NCBI GenBank assembly: GCA_035532215.1
Contig: DATKRK010000359.1
Coordinates: 1-64,000 of the forward strand
DNA from: JAICIG01 sp035532215
GTDB taxonomy: Bacteria > Planctomycetota > Planctomycetia > Pirellulales > JAICIG01
Reading direction: 5' to 3'
DNA length: 64,000 nt
The position numbers were made by a program, and so were the translations under genes. A model generated the notes under the pieces. That model was not told where the DNA came from, made no database searches, and saw only the letters and a program-made list of their open reading frames with translations. Of the stretch, positions 26,101 to 34,048 are shown one piece after another (positions within the stretch are counted from its first letter, which is position 1; every line of letters starts with the position of its first letter).

Positions 26101-26336
26101 AACTGCGCAAGCCGCTGGGCGTCACGATCATCGGCGGCTTGATCTTCAGCCAGATGCTGACGCTGTACACCACGCCGGTGATTTACCTGTGGTTCGATCG
26201 GCTGGGAAAACGATTTGGCCAAGGTAGCAGGCACACTCCGTGTGCCGTAGCCAACCCTGCGATTGAACTGCAGCGCAAGGCCGGCGACGGCACACGGAGT
26301 GTGCCTGCTACGATTCATCGCGACGGCCCGATATGA
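23157..26336 (+). CDS. RND efflux permease, MdtB-like
   Basis: A 1059-residue AcrB-family proton-driven pump. The N-terminus FILRPVATVLIMVAILLAGA is the usual first helix. The proton-relay pair lies in GFVVDDAIVMIENI (about 399-412) and the relay lysine in LIGIVKKNAIMMIDFALEA (about 922). The two porter domains are present (YPGASPEVMASSVTAPLERQ). It overlaps the adaptor and the next permease by ATGA at both ends, giving tight translational coupling. The last 40 residues are odd: after YLWFDRLGKRFGQG the chain is encoded by an inverted-repeat element (SRHTPCAV...TRSVPATI). Substrate is unknown; the MdtABC type suggests amphipathic compounds. Confidence 0.95.
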   Translation: MSPSRPFILRPVATVLIMVAILLAGAVAYRQLPVSALPQVDYPTIQVVTFYPGASPEVMASSVTAPLERQFGQVPGLTQMTSSSSEGCSVITLRFALELDIDVAEQQVQAAINAAGTFLPPDLPNPPIYSKTNPADSPILTLALSSETLPLSKVQDLADTRLAQKISQLSGVGMVSLSGGQKPAIRIQANPTSLSALGMNLEDLRMALTQASVNQAKGSFDGDRQAFTIGANDQVLTSEQYRQLIVGYRNDAPIKLSDVADVIDGAENERQAAWMNDSPAVILNIQRQPGANIIEVVDRIKSLLPQLRASLPPAISVEILTDRTVTIRASVEDVQFELLLTIGLVVLVMFLFLRNVAATFIPSVAVPLSLVGTFGVMYLLDYSLNNLTLMALTISTGFVVDDAIVMIENIMRYVEEGEPPLEAALKGSAQIGFTIVSLSVSLIAVLIPLLFMGDVVGRLFREFAVTLSVTILVSAIVSLTLTPMMCAKLLHHDPAAGHGWLYRGSEWAFEAVIWLYGKTLGWVLRFQTLTLLVALATLAATVYLYFVAPKGFFPVQDTGVIMGISEAPQSVSFAAMTRRQRALNRAILTDPAVESLSSFIGIDGTNVTANSGRIQINLKPLEERRITASEVIRRLQPKLADVPGITLYMQPVQDLTVETRVSRTQYQYSLEDPDADELGEWAPKFVNKLASLPQLRDVASDQQTSGLETRVVIDRDTASRLGVTPQMIDDALYDAFGQRQISILFTQVNQYRVVLEVKPDFKNEPRDLSQIYIRPPGGGKTPLAALARIEQTTAPLAVNRQGQFPVVTVSFNLAPGVSLGEAVEAISAAKRELDMPPSIQAGFQGAAEAFQGSLKNTPLLILAALVTVYIVLGVLYESYIHPITILSTLPSAGVGALAALLWYKSDLDVIALIGIILLIGIVKKNAIMMIDFALEAQRTEGKSPTDAIYEACLLRFRPIMMTTLAALLGGVPLAFGGGVGSELRKPLGVTIIGGLIFSQMLTLYTTPVIYLWFDRLGKRFGQGSRHTPCAVANPAIELQRKAGDGTRSVPATIHRDGPI
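26224..26311. repeat. Perfect inverted repeat inside the mdtB-like gene
   Basis: Arms 26224-26248 and 26287-26311, 25 bases each, are exactly complementary (beginning GTAGCAGGCACACTCCGTGT). The element lies within the last 113 bases of the permease gene and is translated as GSRHTPCAVANP through TRSVPATI, leaving the reading frame and the ATGA overlap with the next gene intact. Confidence 0.85.
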
Positions 26337-29300
26337 CCCTCTCCGAGCCGTTCATCCATCGCCCGGTGGGCACGACGCTGTTGACGGCGGCGATCATGCT
26401 GGCCGGCGCGATCGCCTACTTTCTGCTGCCGGTGTCGCCGCTGCCACAGGTCGATTTTCCCACGATCGAAGTCACGGCCATGCTGCCCGGCGCCAACCCC
26501 GAGACAATGGCTTCGGCGGTGGCCACGCCGCTGGAACGGCAGTTCGGGCGGATTGCTGGCATTACGGAGATGACCTCGACCAGCTACCTGGGCATGTCGC
26601 AGATCACGATTCAGTTCGAGTTGGATCGCGACATCGACGCCGCCGCTCGCGACGTGCAGGCCGCGATCAACGCCGCCCGCGGGCGCTTGCCGCCGAACCT
26701 GCCGAGCAATCCGACCTATCGCAAGATGAACCCGGCCGACGTGGCGATCATGCTTTTGACGCTGACCAGCGACAGCCACCCCAAGGCCCGGATGTACGAC
26801 GCGGCGGCGACGATTTTGCAACAAAAGTTGTCGCAAATTCCCGGCGTAGGACAGGTGCGAATCGGCGGCGGCGCGGCGCCGGCCGTGCGCGTCGATCTCA
26901 ATCCGACGATCTTGCATAACATGGGGATCGGCCTGGAAGACGTCCGCAACATGCTCGCGGCCGCCAACGCCAATCGGCCCAAGGGGCAAATCGCCGACGA
27001 CACGCGGGCCTGGTCGATCAGCACGACCGATCAGTTGCTCACGGCTAAAGAGTACCGGCCGCTGGTAGTGGCCTATCGCAACGGCGCCCCGGTGCGGCTG
27101 GCCGACGTGGCGGCGATCGACGATTCGGTGGAAGACCTGCGGGCCTTCGGCCAATACGACGGCAAGCCGGCGATCACGATCATCATCTACCGCCAGCCAG
27201 GCGCCAACATCATCGACGCGGTCGACCGCATCCGGGCCTTGTTGCCGCAGCTCGACGCCCAAATCCCCGCCCACATGGAGCTTGCGATCGCGCTCGACCG
27301 CTCGGCCACGATCCGGGCCTCGGTGGAAGAAGTGCAATTCACGCTGATGATCTCGGTCGGGCTGGTGATTCTGGTGGTGTTCCTGTTTTTGCGCGATTGG
27401 CGGGCCACGCTGATCCCCAGCATCGCTGTGCCGGTCTCGCTGGTGGGCACGTTCGGCGTGATGTACCTGGCCGGTTACAGCATCGACAACCTCTCGCTGA
27501 TGGCCTTGACCGTGGCCACGGGCTTTGTCGTCGACGACGCGATCGTGGTCATCGAGAACATCTCGCGACACTTGGAAGCGGGCGAATCGCCGCTGGCCGC
27601 ATCGATTGCGGGCGCCAAGGAGATCGGCTTCACGGTCGTCTCGATCAGCATCTCGCTGGTGGCCGTGTTCATTCCGCTGTTGTTGATGGACGGCATCATC
27701 GGGCGGCTGTTTCGCGAGTTCGCCGTGACGCTTTCGGTGGCCGTCGGCGTGTCGCTGGTCGTCTCGCTGACGACCACGCCGATGATGTGCGCGTTGATGC
27801 TCAAGTCGAAGGGCCAGACGCGGCACGGCCGGCTGTTCGGCTTCGGCGAGCGCGTGTTCGACCTCATGCTGGCCGTTTACGAAACGACGCTCGGCTGGGT
27901 GCTGCGGCGCCAGGCGCTGACGATGCTGGTGACGCTGGCCACGATCGGCTTTACGGTTTATCTGTACGTGATCGTGCCCAAGGGCTTCTTCCCGCAGCAA
28001 GACGCCAGCCGGCTGGTGGGCAATATCGTGGCCGATCAGGACACCTCGTTCCAGGCTATGCAGTCGATCATCCAGCGTTTCGCCGCAGCCGTCAGCGCCG
28101 ACCCGGCGGTTACCGGAGTGACGGCCTATTCCGGCGGTTATAGCGGGGCGGCGAACGTGGCCCGGATGTTTGCCAGTTTGCAGCCGGTCGAAGAACGAGG
28201 TCTGAGCGCCGACGAGGTGATCGCCCGCATCCGCGGCAATCTTTCGCACATCGCAGGCGCCAATTTGTACTTGCAGCCCACGCAAGACTTGCGCGTCGGA
28301 GGGCGGTTGAGCAGCGCGCAATATCAATACACGCTCCGCGGAGACACGCTCGGCGAGCTGAACGAATGGAGCCCCAAGCTGCTCGGCGCCATGCGCGGCA
28401 TTCCGGGCATGGTCGACGTCAACAGCGACCAGCAGAACAAGGGGCTGGAGGCCCGCTTGACGATCGACCGCCTAGCCGCGGCCAGGCTGGGCGTCACGCT
28501 GGCAGACATCGATAACACGCTCTACGACGCTTTCGGCCAGCGGCAGGTATCGACCATCTACAAGCCGCTCAATCAGTACCGCGTGGTGATGGAAGTCGAA
28601 CCGGCCTTCTGGCAGAATCCCGACGCCTTGCGACACATCTACGTGCGAGGGCCGACCGAGGCGCAGATTCCCTTGAGCGCGCTCTACCACTATTCTTCGG
28701 AAACGACCCCGCTGTCGGTGAACCACTCGGGGCAATTCCCCTCGGTGACGATCTCGTTCAATCTCGAACCGGGCACGTCGCTATCCGACGTCGTGCCGAA
28801 GATCGAAGACGCGGCGCTCAAGTTGGGGCTGCCCGAAACGATCCAGGGCAGCTTTCAAGGCACGGCCCAGGCGTTTCAAGATTCGCTGCGGAACCAGCCG
28901 CTACTGATTCTGGCGGCGCTGATCAGCGTGTACATCGTGCTGGGCGCGCTGTACGAAAGCTACATTCACCCGATCACGATCCTTTCCACGCTCCCTTCCG
29001 CCGGCGTCGGCGCGCTGGTGGCCTTGATGCTCTGCGGCGCCGAGTTGAACGTGATGGGCCTGATCGGCATCATCTTGTTGATCGGCATCGTCAAGAAAAA
29101 CGCGATCATGATGATCGACTTCGCCCTGGAAGCCGAGCGCAAGCAGGGCAAGTCGCCCGAAGAGGCGATCTTCGAAGCCTGCCTGCTGCGTTTCCGCCCG
29201 ATCACGATGACCACCATGGCCGCGCTGTTGGGCGGGCTGCCGCTGGCCTTGGGCACGGGCGCCGGATCGGAATTGCGCCGGCCGCTGGGCATTGCCATCG

Positions 29301-29422
29301 TCGGCGGCTTGATCTTCAGCCAGATGCTGACGTTGTACACCACGCCGGTCGTCTACTTGTATCTCGACCGCTTTCGCCTCTGGTGCGCCTGGCGGCGGAA
29401 CAGAGGGCCCTTGAACGCTTGA
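26333..29422 (+). CDS. RND efflux permease, MdtC-like
   Basis: A 1029-residue AcrB-family pump, clearly a paralogue of the gene before it. The proton-relay aspartates are in GFVVDDAIVVIENI (about 400-413) and the lysine in LIGIVKKNAIMMIDFALEA (about 921). It ends normally at YLYLDRFRLWCAWRRN without the extra repeat-coded tail. Two different permeases fed by one adaptor is the arrangement of MdtABC, where they form a mixed trimer; that this holds here is inferred from order and overlap. Confidence 0.95.
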   Translation: MTLSEPFIHRPVGTTLLTAAIMLAGAIAYFLLPVSPLPQVDFPTIEVTAMLPGANPETMASAVATPLERQFGRIAGITEMTSTSYLGMSQITIQFELDRDIDAAARDVQAAINAARGRLPPNLPSNPTYRKMNPADVAIMLLTLTSDSHPKARMYDAAATILQQKLSQIPGVGQVRIGGGAAPAVRVDLNPTILHNMGIGLEDVRNMLAAANANRPKGQIADDTRAWSISTTDQLLTAKEYRPLVVAYRNGAPVRLADVAAIDDSVEDLRAFGQYDGKPAITIIIYRQPGANIIDAVDRIRALLPQLDAQIPAHMELAIALDRSATIRASVEEVQFTLMISVGLVILVVFLFLRDWRATLIPSIAVPVSLVGTFGVMYLAGYSIDNLSLMALTVATGFVVDDAIVVIENISRHLEAGESPLAASIAGAKEIGFTVVSISISLVAVFIPLLLMDGIIGRLFREFAVTLSVAVGVSLVVSLTTTPMMCALMLKSKGQTRHGRLFGFGERVFDLMLAVYETTLGWVLRRQALTMLVTLATIGFTVYLYVIVPKGFFPQQDASRLVGNIVADQDTSFQAMQSIIQRFAAAVSADPAVTGVTAYSGGYSGAANVARMFASLQPVEERGLSADEVIARIRGNLSHIAGANLYLQPTQDLRVGGRLSSAQYQYTLRGDTLGELNEWSPKLLGAMRGIPGMVDVNSDQQNKGLEARLTIDRLAAARLGVTLADIDNTLYDAFGQRQVSTIYKPLNQYRVVMEVEPAFWQNPDALRHIYVRGPTEAQIPLSALYHYSSETTPLSVNHSGQFPSVTISFNLEPGTSLSDVVPKIEDAALKLGLPETIQGSFQGTAQAFQDSLRNQPLLILAALISVYIVLGALYESYIHPITILSTLPSAGVGALVALMLCGAELNVMGLIGIILLIGIVKKNAIMMIDFALEAERKQGKSPEEAIFEACLLRFRPITMTTMAALLGGLPLALGTGAGSELRRPLGIAIVGGLIFSQMLTLYTTPVVYLYLDRFRLWCAWRRNRGPLNA

Positions 29423-29657
29423 GCGCCACGTGCTGGCCGAGGGTCAGGGCGTTCACGAGATGTACCTGCTGCCTGAACGTGCGGCCGGCGGGGTGGACGC
29501 TGTTCGCGGCCGATTAAATCCAGCCTCAGAAATTTCCCCAGATGAAGACGCATCTGGCGAGCTGGAAGATTTCGCCGCTGCGATAATCTCCGCACTTCGA
29601 GCGTTTTTTCTCTCTCGCGCGTGTTCGCTGGCTCGCTCGCGCTCGGCGACAATCAGG

Positions 29658-29686
29658 TTGACCGTTTTTTTGGGAAACGATAGAAT
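29658..29686 (+). promoter_or_regulatory. Promoter of ispE
   Basis: TTGACC (29658-29663), a 17-base spacer and TAGAAT (29681-29686) make a strong sigma-70-type promoter about 145 bases before the ispE start. The 408-base gap 29423-29830 otherwise shows only a chance-like open frame. Confidence 0.6.
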
Positions 29687-29830
29687 CCCCGATGAACCAT
29701 CAGGGTGTTTCATTCTGTTGGGTTCGCGGCATCATTCGAAGTTCGTCGGTTCCGACAACCCATATACGTTCAGTTTGGCGGGCAGATAACGGCCCGCTCC
29801 CAAGGCGGGGAAAGAGCAGCAGCGCGTAGG

Positions 29831-30763
29831 ATGCACGTTCGCTCGACCGCGACAGGACTCGAAGTCCTGGCTCCGGCAAAACTCAATTTGTTTTTAGAGG
29901 TGCTCGGCAAGCGCGACGACGGCTTTCATGAGATCGAAACTCTCATGGCGCCGATCGGCTTGTACGACACGCTTTATTTCCAGAACGATCCTTCCGGAAG
30001 GATTCAACTCGCCTGCGAGTCGGTCGACCCGCAGCGCTCGGCCGATCTCGGCGAGCCACTGCCTGAAACGATACTGCCTGAAACGATACTGCCCGAAGGA
30101 CCGCAAAACATCGTGTTCCGCGCGATCGACTTAATCCGCCGTCGCTGCCAGATCGCCTCGGGCGCCCAGGTGCGTCTCGTGAAGCGGATTCCGATGGCGG
30201 CGGGTTTGGCGGGCGGGTCGAGCGACGCCGCGGCCGCACTGGTCGCCGCCAATCGCGTTTGGGGGCTGAACCTTCCGGCCAGCGAGCTGGCGCCGCTGGC
30301 GGCGGAACTGGGCAGCGACGTGCCATTCTTTTTGGAACCCGGCGCCGCGATCTGCCGCGGCCGGGGCGAACGGATCGAGCGCGTGGCGGGCCTGGGCTCG
30401 CTATCGTTCGTCGTCGTCAAGCCGCCCGCGGGCCTGTCGACGGCGGCGGTCTATCGGGCTTGCCGGCCGCCGGAGCGAGCGAAGTCGGCGGCGCCGCTGG
30501 TCGCGGCGCTTCGCGCGGGTCGCTTGCACGAGGCCGTCGGTTGGTTCCACAACGCTTTGCAAGCCGCCGCCGAACAACTCTCGCCGTGGATCGCGCGGCT
30601 GGCGCACGAGTTTACGCGGCTCGATTTTCTAGGGCATCGCATGAGCGGCAGCGGCACGAGTTATTTCGGCCTGGCGCGGCACTTCCGGCACGCGCGGCGC
30701 TTGGCCGCCTGTCTGCAAACCAGGGGCTTGGGGCGCGTCTACGTCGTTCGAGGTACGTGTTGA
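29831..30763 (+). CDS. ispE: 4-diphosphocytidyl-2-C-methyl-D-erythritol kinase
   Basis: A 310-residue GHMP kinase that phosphorylates CDP-methylerythritol in the MEP pathway of isoprenoid synthesis, using ATP in the cytoplasm. Seen: substrate motif LAPAKLNLFLEVLGKRDDGF, the glycine-rich ATP loop PMAAGLAGGSSDAAAAL (about 120), and the C-terminal MSGSGTSYFGL. A short surplus segment LPETILPETILPEG near residue 80 comes from a 15-base tandem duplication. ATG 29831 was preferred to an in-frame start 126 bases earlier because family proteins begin close to the LAPAKLNL motif. A spoVG-like gene follows after 23 bases. Confidence 0.95.
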   Translation: MHVRSTATGLEVLAPAKLNLFLEVLGKRDDGFHEIETLMAPIGLYDTLYFQNDPSGRIQLACESVDPQRSADLGEPLPETILPETILPEGPQNIVFRAIDLIRRRCQIASGAQVRLVKRIPMAAGLAGGSSDAAAALVAANRVWGLNLPASELAPLAAELGSDVPFFLEPGAAICRGRGERIERVAGLGSLSFVVVKPPAGLSTAAVYRACRPPERAKSAAPLVAALRAGRLHEAVGWFHNALQAAAEQLSPWIARLAHEFTRLDFLGHRMSGSGTSYFGLARHFRHARRLAACLQTRGLGRVYVVRGTC

Positions 30764-30786
30764 TCCAGCAGCGAAGGAGAACGGCT

Positions 30787-31461
30787 GTGGAAATCACCGA
30801 GGTGCGCATTAAATTGATGGAGGATGCCGGAGAGCGGTTGCAAGGGTTCTGCTCGATCACCTTCGACGACTGCTTCGTAGTTCGCGACCTGAAAATCATC
30901 GGCGGGGCCAGCGGGCCGTTCGTGGCCATGCCCAGTCGCAAGCTCACGGCGCATTGCCCGCAGTGCGGCTGCAAAAACCACCTCCGAGCGGCTTATTGCA
31001 ACCAGTGCGGCGGCCGGCTGAAGGAAGACCGCGCCGGCAAGGACGACGACGGCCGCGCCAAGCTGTACGCCGACATCGCCCATCCGATCAATTCCGCCTG
31101 CCGCGAGATGATCCAGGAGCGAGTCATCCTGGCTTTTCGCGAAGAGCAGGAGCGCGCCAAGCTGCCGGGCTACATTTCCAGCTACGACGACTTCGACGAG
31201 GAGGCGGCCCCTTCGCGATCTCCCGAGCGAGCGCCGAATCGCAGGCCGTGCGAGCCGAAACCGGCGGCCGCTCGCCAGCCGGGCGCCGAAAAAAGCGTGC
31301 TTGAGAAAAGCGGGCCTGAAAAGAGCGGCGAACGGCTCGAAAAGACCAAGGTGCAGCCCGCCGAAAGCGAGCCGCGCGCGCCGCATAAAGCCCCGGCTTC
31401 GCAACCGGCCAGCCATACTCCGCCGGAGCACAGCGGCGGCTTCGGCGCGGGGATTTGGTAA
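30787..31461 (+). CDS. spoVG: SpoVG family protein with inserted zinc ribbon
   Basis: 224 residues from a GTG start, with GAAGGAG eight bases upstream. The SpoVG fold is clear: MEITEVRIKLME, ITFDDCFVVRDLKIIGG, FVAMPSRKL and then DIAHPINSACREMIQERVI. Between MPSRK and DIAHPIN, where ordinary SpoVG has a short loop, this protein carries about 40 residues with two CxxC pairs (C57/C60, C71/C74), a zinc-ribbon pattern. A charged tail of about 100 residues follows (EKSVLEKSGPEKSGERLEK). SpoVG proteins are nucleic-acid-binding regulators in Firmicutes and Borrelia. It is probably co-transcribed with ispE. Confidence 0.9.
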   Translation: MEITEVRIKLMEDAGERLQGFCSITFDDCFVVRDLKIIGGASGPFVAMPSRKLTAHCPQCGCKNHLRAAYCNQCGGRLKEDRAGKDDDGRAKLYADIAHPINSACREMIQERVILAFREEQERAKLPGYISSYDDFDEEAAPSRSPERAPNRRPCEPKPAAARQPGAEKSVLEKSGPEKSGERLEKTKVQPAESEPRAPHKAPASQPASHTPPEHSGGFGAGIW

Positions 31462-31474
31462 CGGGCGACCGATT

Positions 31475-33139
31475 TTAGCGGCCGACTTGTTCGACGGCCT
31501 CGGCGGCGGCGCGACGCACGGCCTCGTCGGGATCATCGGCGAGTTGCTCCAGCGCTGCTTTCGCTGAAGCCGCCTGAGAGCCGAGCTTGCCCAGGGCCAA
31601 GACCGCTTCGAGCCGGACCAGCGGTCGCGAATCTTCGAGCGCCTTCGTCAGTCCGGGGACGGCCGCCTTCACGATTTGCTGGTCGCCGGGCGTGATTTGC
31701 AACAGCGCCCAGAGCGTGACCATGCGCAACGTTTCGTCGTCGCCATTCAACTGCCCCCGCAGCGCACTCATGGCTCCCTTGGCCGCCGCGCCGGCCTTGC
31801 CCAGGGCGTAGGTCGCCGTGCGGCGCACGCGGTCGTTTTCGCTATTGAGCATCGCCGTGCACTTTTTGACGACGGCCGGGTCTTGCGGGCCGATGAGAGC
31901 GATCGCCACGAGCGCTTCGGCGTGAAAGTCGTCGGCGCTCGAACGTTCGGTCGAAGTCGCGTCGTCGAGCGCCGCCAACAAGGCGGGCAGCGCCGCCTTG
32001 GCCGGCGGTCCGATCCGCGCCAGGATCGCCGCGCTGGCGTCGCGGAAATTGGGATTCTTCAAGCCCTTCACGAGATCCGGCGTCGCGCTTGCGCCCAGCG
32101 CCGCGACCGCTTCGACGATGTTCCCTCGCACCGCCGGATCGTCGTCGGCCAGCGCGGCGAGAAGCGCCGGCCGCACGAGCTCCGGATCGGGCCTGAGTTC
32201 GACCAGGGCGCGGGCGGCGGCCTGGCGCACGTACTTGTCGTCCGATTTGAGCGACGCGACCAATTGCTCGGCGGCTTCTCGCATCAGCACTTTGCTGTCG
32301 GGCGAAATCTTGGCTAGGCCCCAAACGGCGATCGTCTTGAGCATCGGATCGTCGCTGCGGCGGGCCTGTTTGAGCGCCTCGGCGCCGGCGGGCGAAGCAA
32401 TGTCTCCCAAGGCGTAGGCGGCCGCGTATTGCACGGCCGGTTGCTCGACTTTGAGGAACGGCGTGATCTCGGCGACCGCCGGAGCCGCGTCGGGGCCGAT
32501 CTTGCCCAGCGTGATTAGCGCCTGCACCTGGATTTCGGTGCGGTCGTCCGACAAGACTTTGACCAGCGCCGGCACGGCGCTTTTGGCTTTAGCACCGGCC
32601 TCGCCCAGCGCCAGACAGGCCCAATAGCAGGCGCGCTCGTTTTTCAGAGCATTGGTCAGGCCCGCGATCGCCTTATCGCCGCCCAGTTCGGCGATCGTAT
32701 CGATCACCAGCATCGCTCCCTGCGGATCGGCCTGTTCCAGAATCTTGACCATGATCGGCAGCATGACTTCTGCGCCCGGCTTCAACCGCCGCAACGATCG
32801 AACGGCCATGCCGCGGACGCGCGCCTCGGAGTCGGTCAGCAACTTCGCCAAGGCGCCCACGGTCTCGGCGTCGACCTTTTCCAGCTTGCCCAAAGCCAAA
32901 GCGGCGTACGACCGCACGAAGGGATCGCGATCGCCGAGGGCTTTGGTAAGCTCCGCGGTCGCAATCGCGATTTTCTCGCCTTCGAGCCGGGAGATTCCGC
33001 GAGCCGCCTCGATCCGAGCCTGGGCGTCGTCGCTGGAAAGCGAACGCAGCAGCGATTCGACGCTGCGATCGGCGGCGACCGCGGCGTTGGCGGCGATGGC
33101 CAAGAGCAACGGCATCAGCAACCTGGCGCTACGACTCAT
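31475..33139 (-). CDS. Exported HEAT-repeat protein
   Basis: A 554-residue protein with a signal peptide (MSRSARLLMPLLLAIAANAA, cut after VAA). The whole mature part is about a dozen HEAT or PBS-lyase-like helical repeats (SYAALALGKLEKVDAETVGA, RGMAVRSLRRL, NIVEAVAALGA, YALGKAGAAAKG), forming a protein-binding solenoid. No catalytic domain is present. It converges with spoVG, leaving only 13 bases. A small exported protein lies upstream on the same strand after 81 bases and may be in the same transcript. The partner is unknown. Confidence 0.85.
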   Translation of the reverse strand: MSRSARLLMPLLLAIAANAAVAADRSVESLLRSLSSDDAQARIEAARGISRLEGEKIAIATAELTKALGDRDPFVRSYAALALGKLEKVDAETVGALAKLLTDSEARVRGMAVRSLRRLKPGAEVMLPIMVKILEQADPQGAMLVIDTIAELGGDKAIAGLTNALKNERACYWACLALGEAGAKAKSAVPALVKVLSDDRTEIQVQALITLGKIGPDAAPAVAEITPFLKVEQPAVQYAAAYALGDIASPAGAEALKQARRSDDPMLKTIAVWGLAKISPDSKVLMREAAEQLVASLKSDDKYVRQAAARALVELRPDPELVRPALLAALADDDPAVRGNIVEAVAALGASATPDLVKGLKNPNFRDASAAILARIGPPAKAALPALLAALDDATSTERSSADDFHAEALVAIALIGPQDPAVVKKCTAMLNSENDRVRRTATYALGKAGAAAKGAMSALRGQLNGDDETLRMVTLWALLQITPGDQQIVKAAVPGLTKALEDSRPLVRLEAVLALGKLGSQAASAKAALEQLADDPDEAVRRAAAEAVEQVGR

Positions 33140-33220
33140 GGACTCATCCTTAAAGCTTTGGCAGATTGAATTCAGTTGGAAGAAGGCGCGCCAAGAAAAC
33201 CGTCGAGAACATTTCCGTCC

Positions 33221-33844
33221 CTAAAGCGAAGCGCCTTCGCGCGACAATCGCTCGACGAATCGCCGGGCCGTCATGTAATCGCCCGACGGGTATTCCCTCA
33301 GCCGTTTCTTCAGTTCGGCGGCGAGTTGTTTCGACGAATCGGCGATGGCGTTGGCCTGCTGGATCGAGATGTTTCCGCCTTCCTCGGCGCGCTCGGCGAA
33401 CAACGCGTCGAGCTTCTGGCGCAAGGGCTCGTAATCCTCTTGGCGCAGCACGCTCGGCCAGGCGACCTGCCCGGTGACCGGATCGAGCTCCTCGTCGCTC
33501 AAGGGAACCGGCGGTGCGCTCTTGGCCAACGACGCCAATCGCTGGCTGCTGAGGCCCGGTTTGCGAGTGGAATCGACGTAAGACTGGTGCATTCGCTTTT
33601 TGGCGTAATACGTCTCGGTCAACTTGATCTGGTTGTCGAGATACGCGGAACGCGCTTGCTCCAAATTGATGGCCGCGGCCGAATTCATCCAGTTGGCGGC
33701 GCCCGCCGAATAGATGACGGCGGCCATGCCCATCGCGTAGCCTTCCGCGGGCGTACTGGCGAAATAACCGCCATACCACTGTGCGGATGCCGGCGCAGCA
33801 CACGCCGCAACGAGCAAGACCAAGGAACCGGCGAAATACTTCAT
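33221..33844 (-). CDS. Small exported protein of unknown function
   Basis: 207 residues with a signal peptide (MKYFAGSLVLLVAACAAPAS, cut near AQ). The mature start is glycine/tyrosine-rich (WYGGYFASTPAEGYAMGMAA), followed by a helical middle (INLEQARSAYLDNQIKLTET) and a C-terminal helical part (AAELKKRLREYPSGDYMTAR). I do not recognise the family; the AEGYAMGMA and INLEQARS wording is familiar from planctomycete secretomes. Start at 33844 was chosen because the signal peptide begins there. Confidence 0.65.
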   Translation of the reverse strand: MKYFAGSLVLLVAACAAPASAQWYGGYFASTPAEGYAMGMAAVIYSAGAANWMNSAAAINLEQARSAYLDNQIKLTETYYAKKRMHQSYVDSTRKPGLSSQRLASLAKSAPPVPLSDEELDPVTGQVAWPSVLRQEDYEPLRQKLDALFAERAEEGGNISIQQANAIADSSKQLAAELKKRLREYPSGDYMTARRFVERLSREGASL

Positions 33845-34048
33845 GGCTGGGAGTCTCGACAACAAGCGGCGAATTTCGAATTGCACGCGGCCAAATCCAG
33901 ACCGCTCTTCGCACAACGTCAGGGGCTCGGCAGGCCAGCGACGCTGGCGGAGGTGACTCAGATTGCAGAATCAAACCCTACTCTTATAGGCCGGACCGTG
34001 CAGGCAGGCAAGCAAAAACTTGGCGAGAATCGCGTAAAACGCGACGGC

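Noticed and set aside
26315..28327. 670-codon minus-strand open frame opposite the mdtC-like gene
   Set aside because: No recognised domain; an artefact of high GC at third positions.
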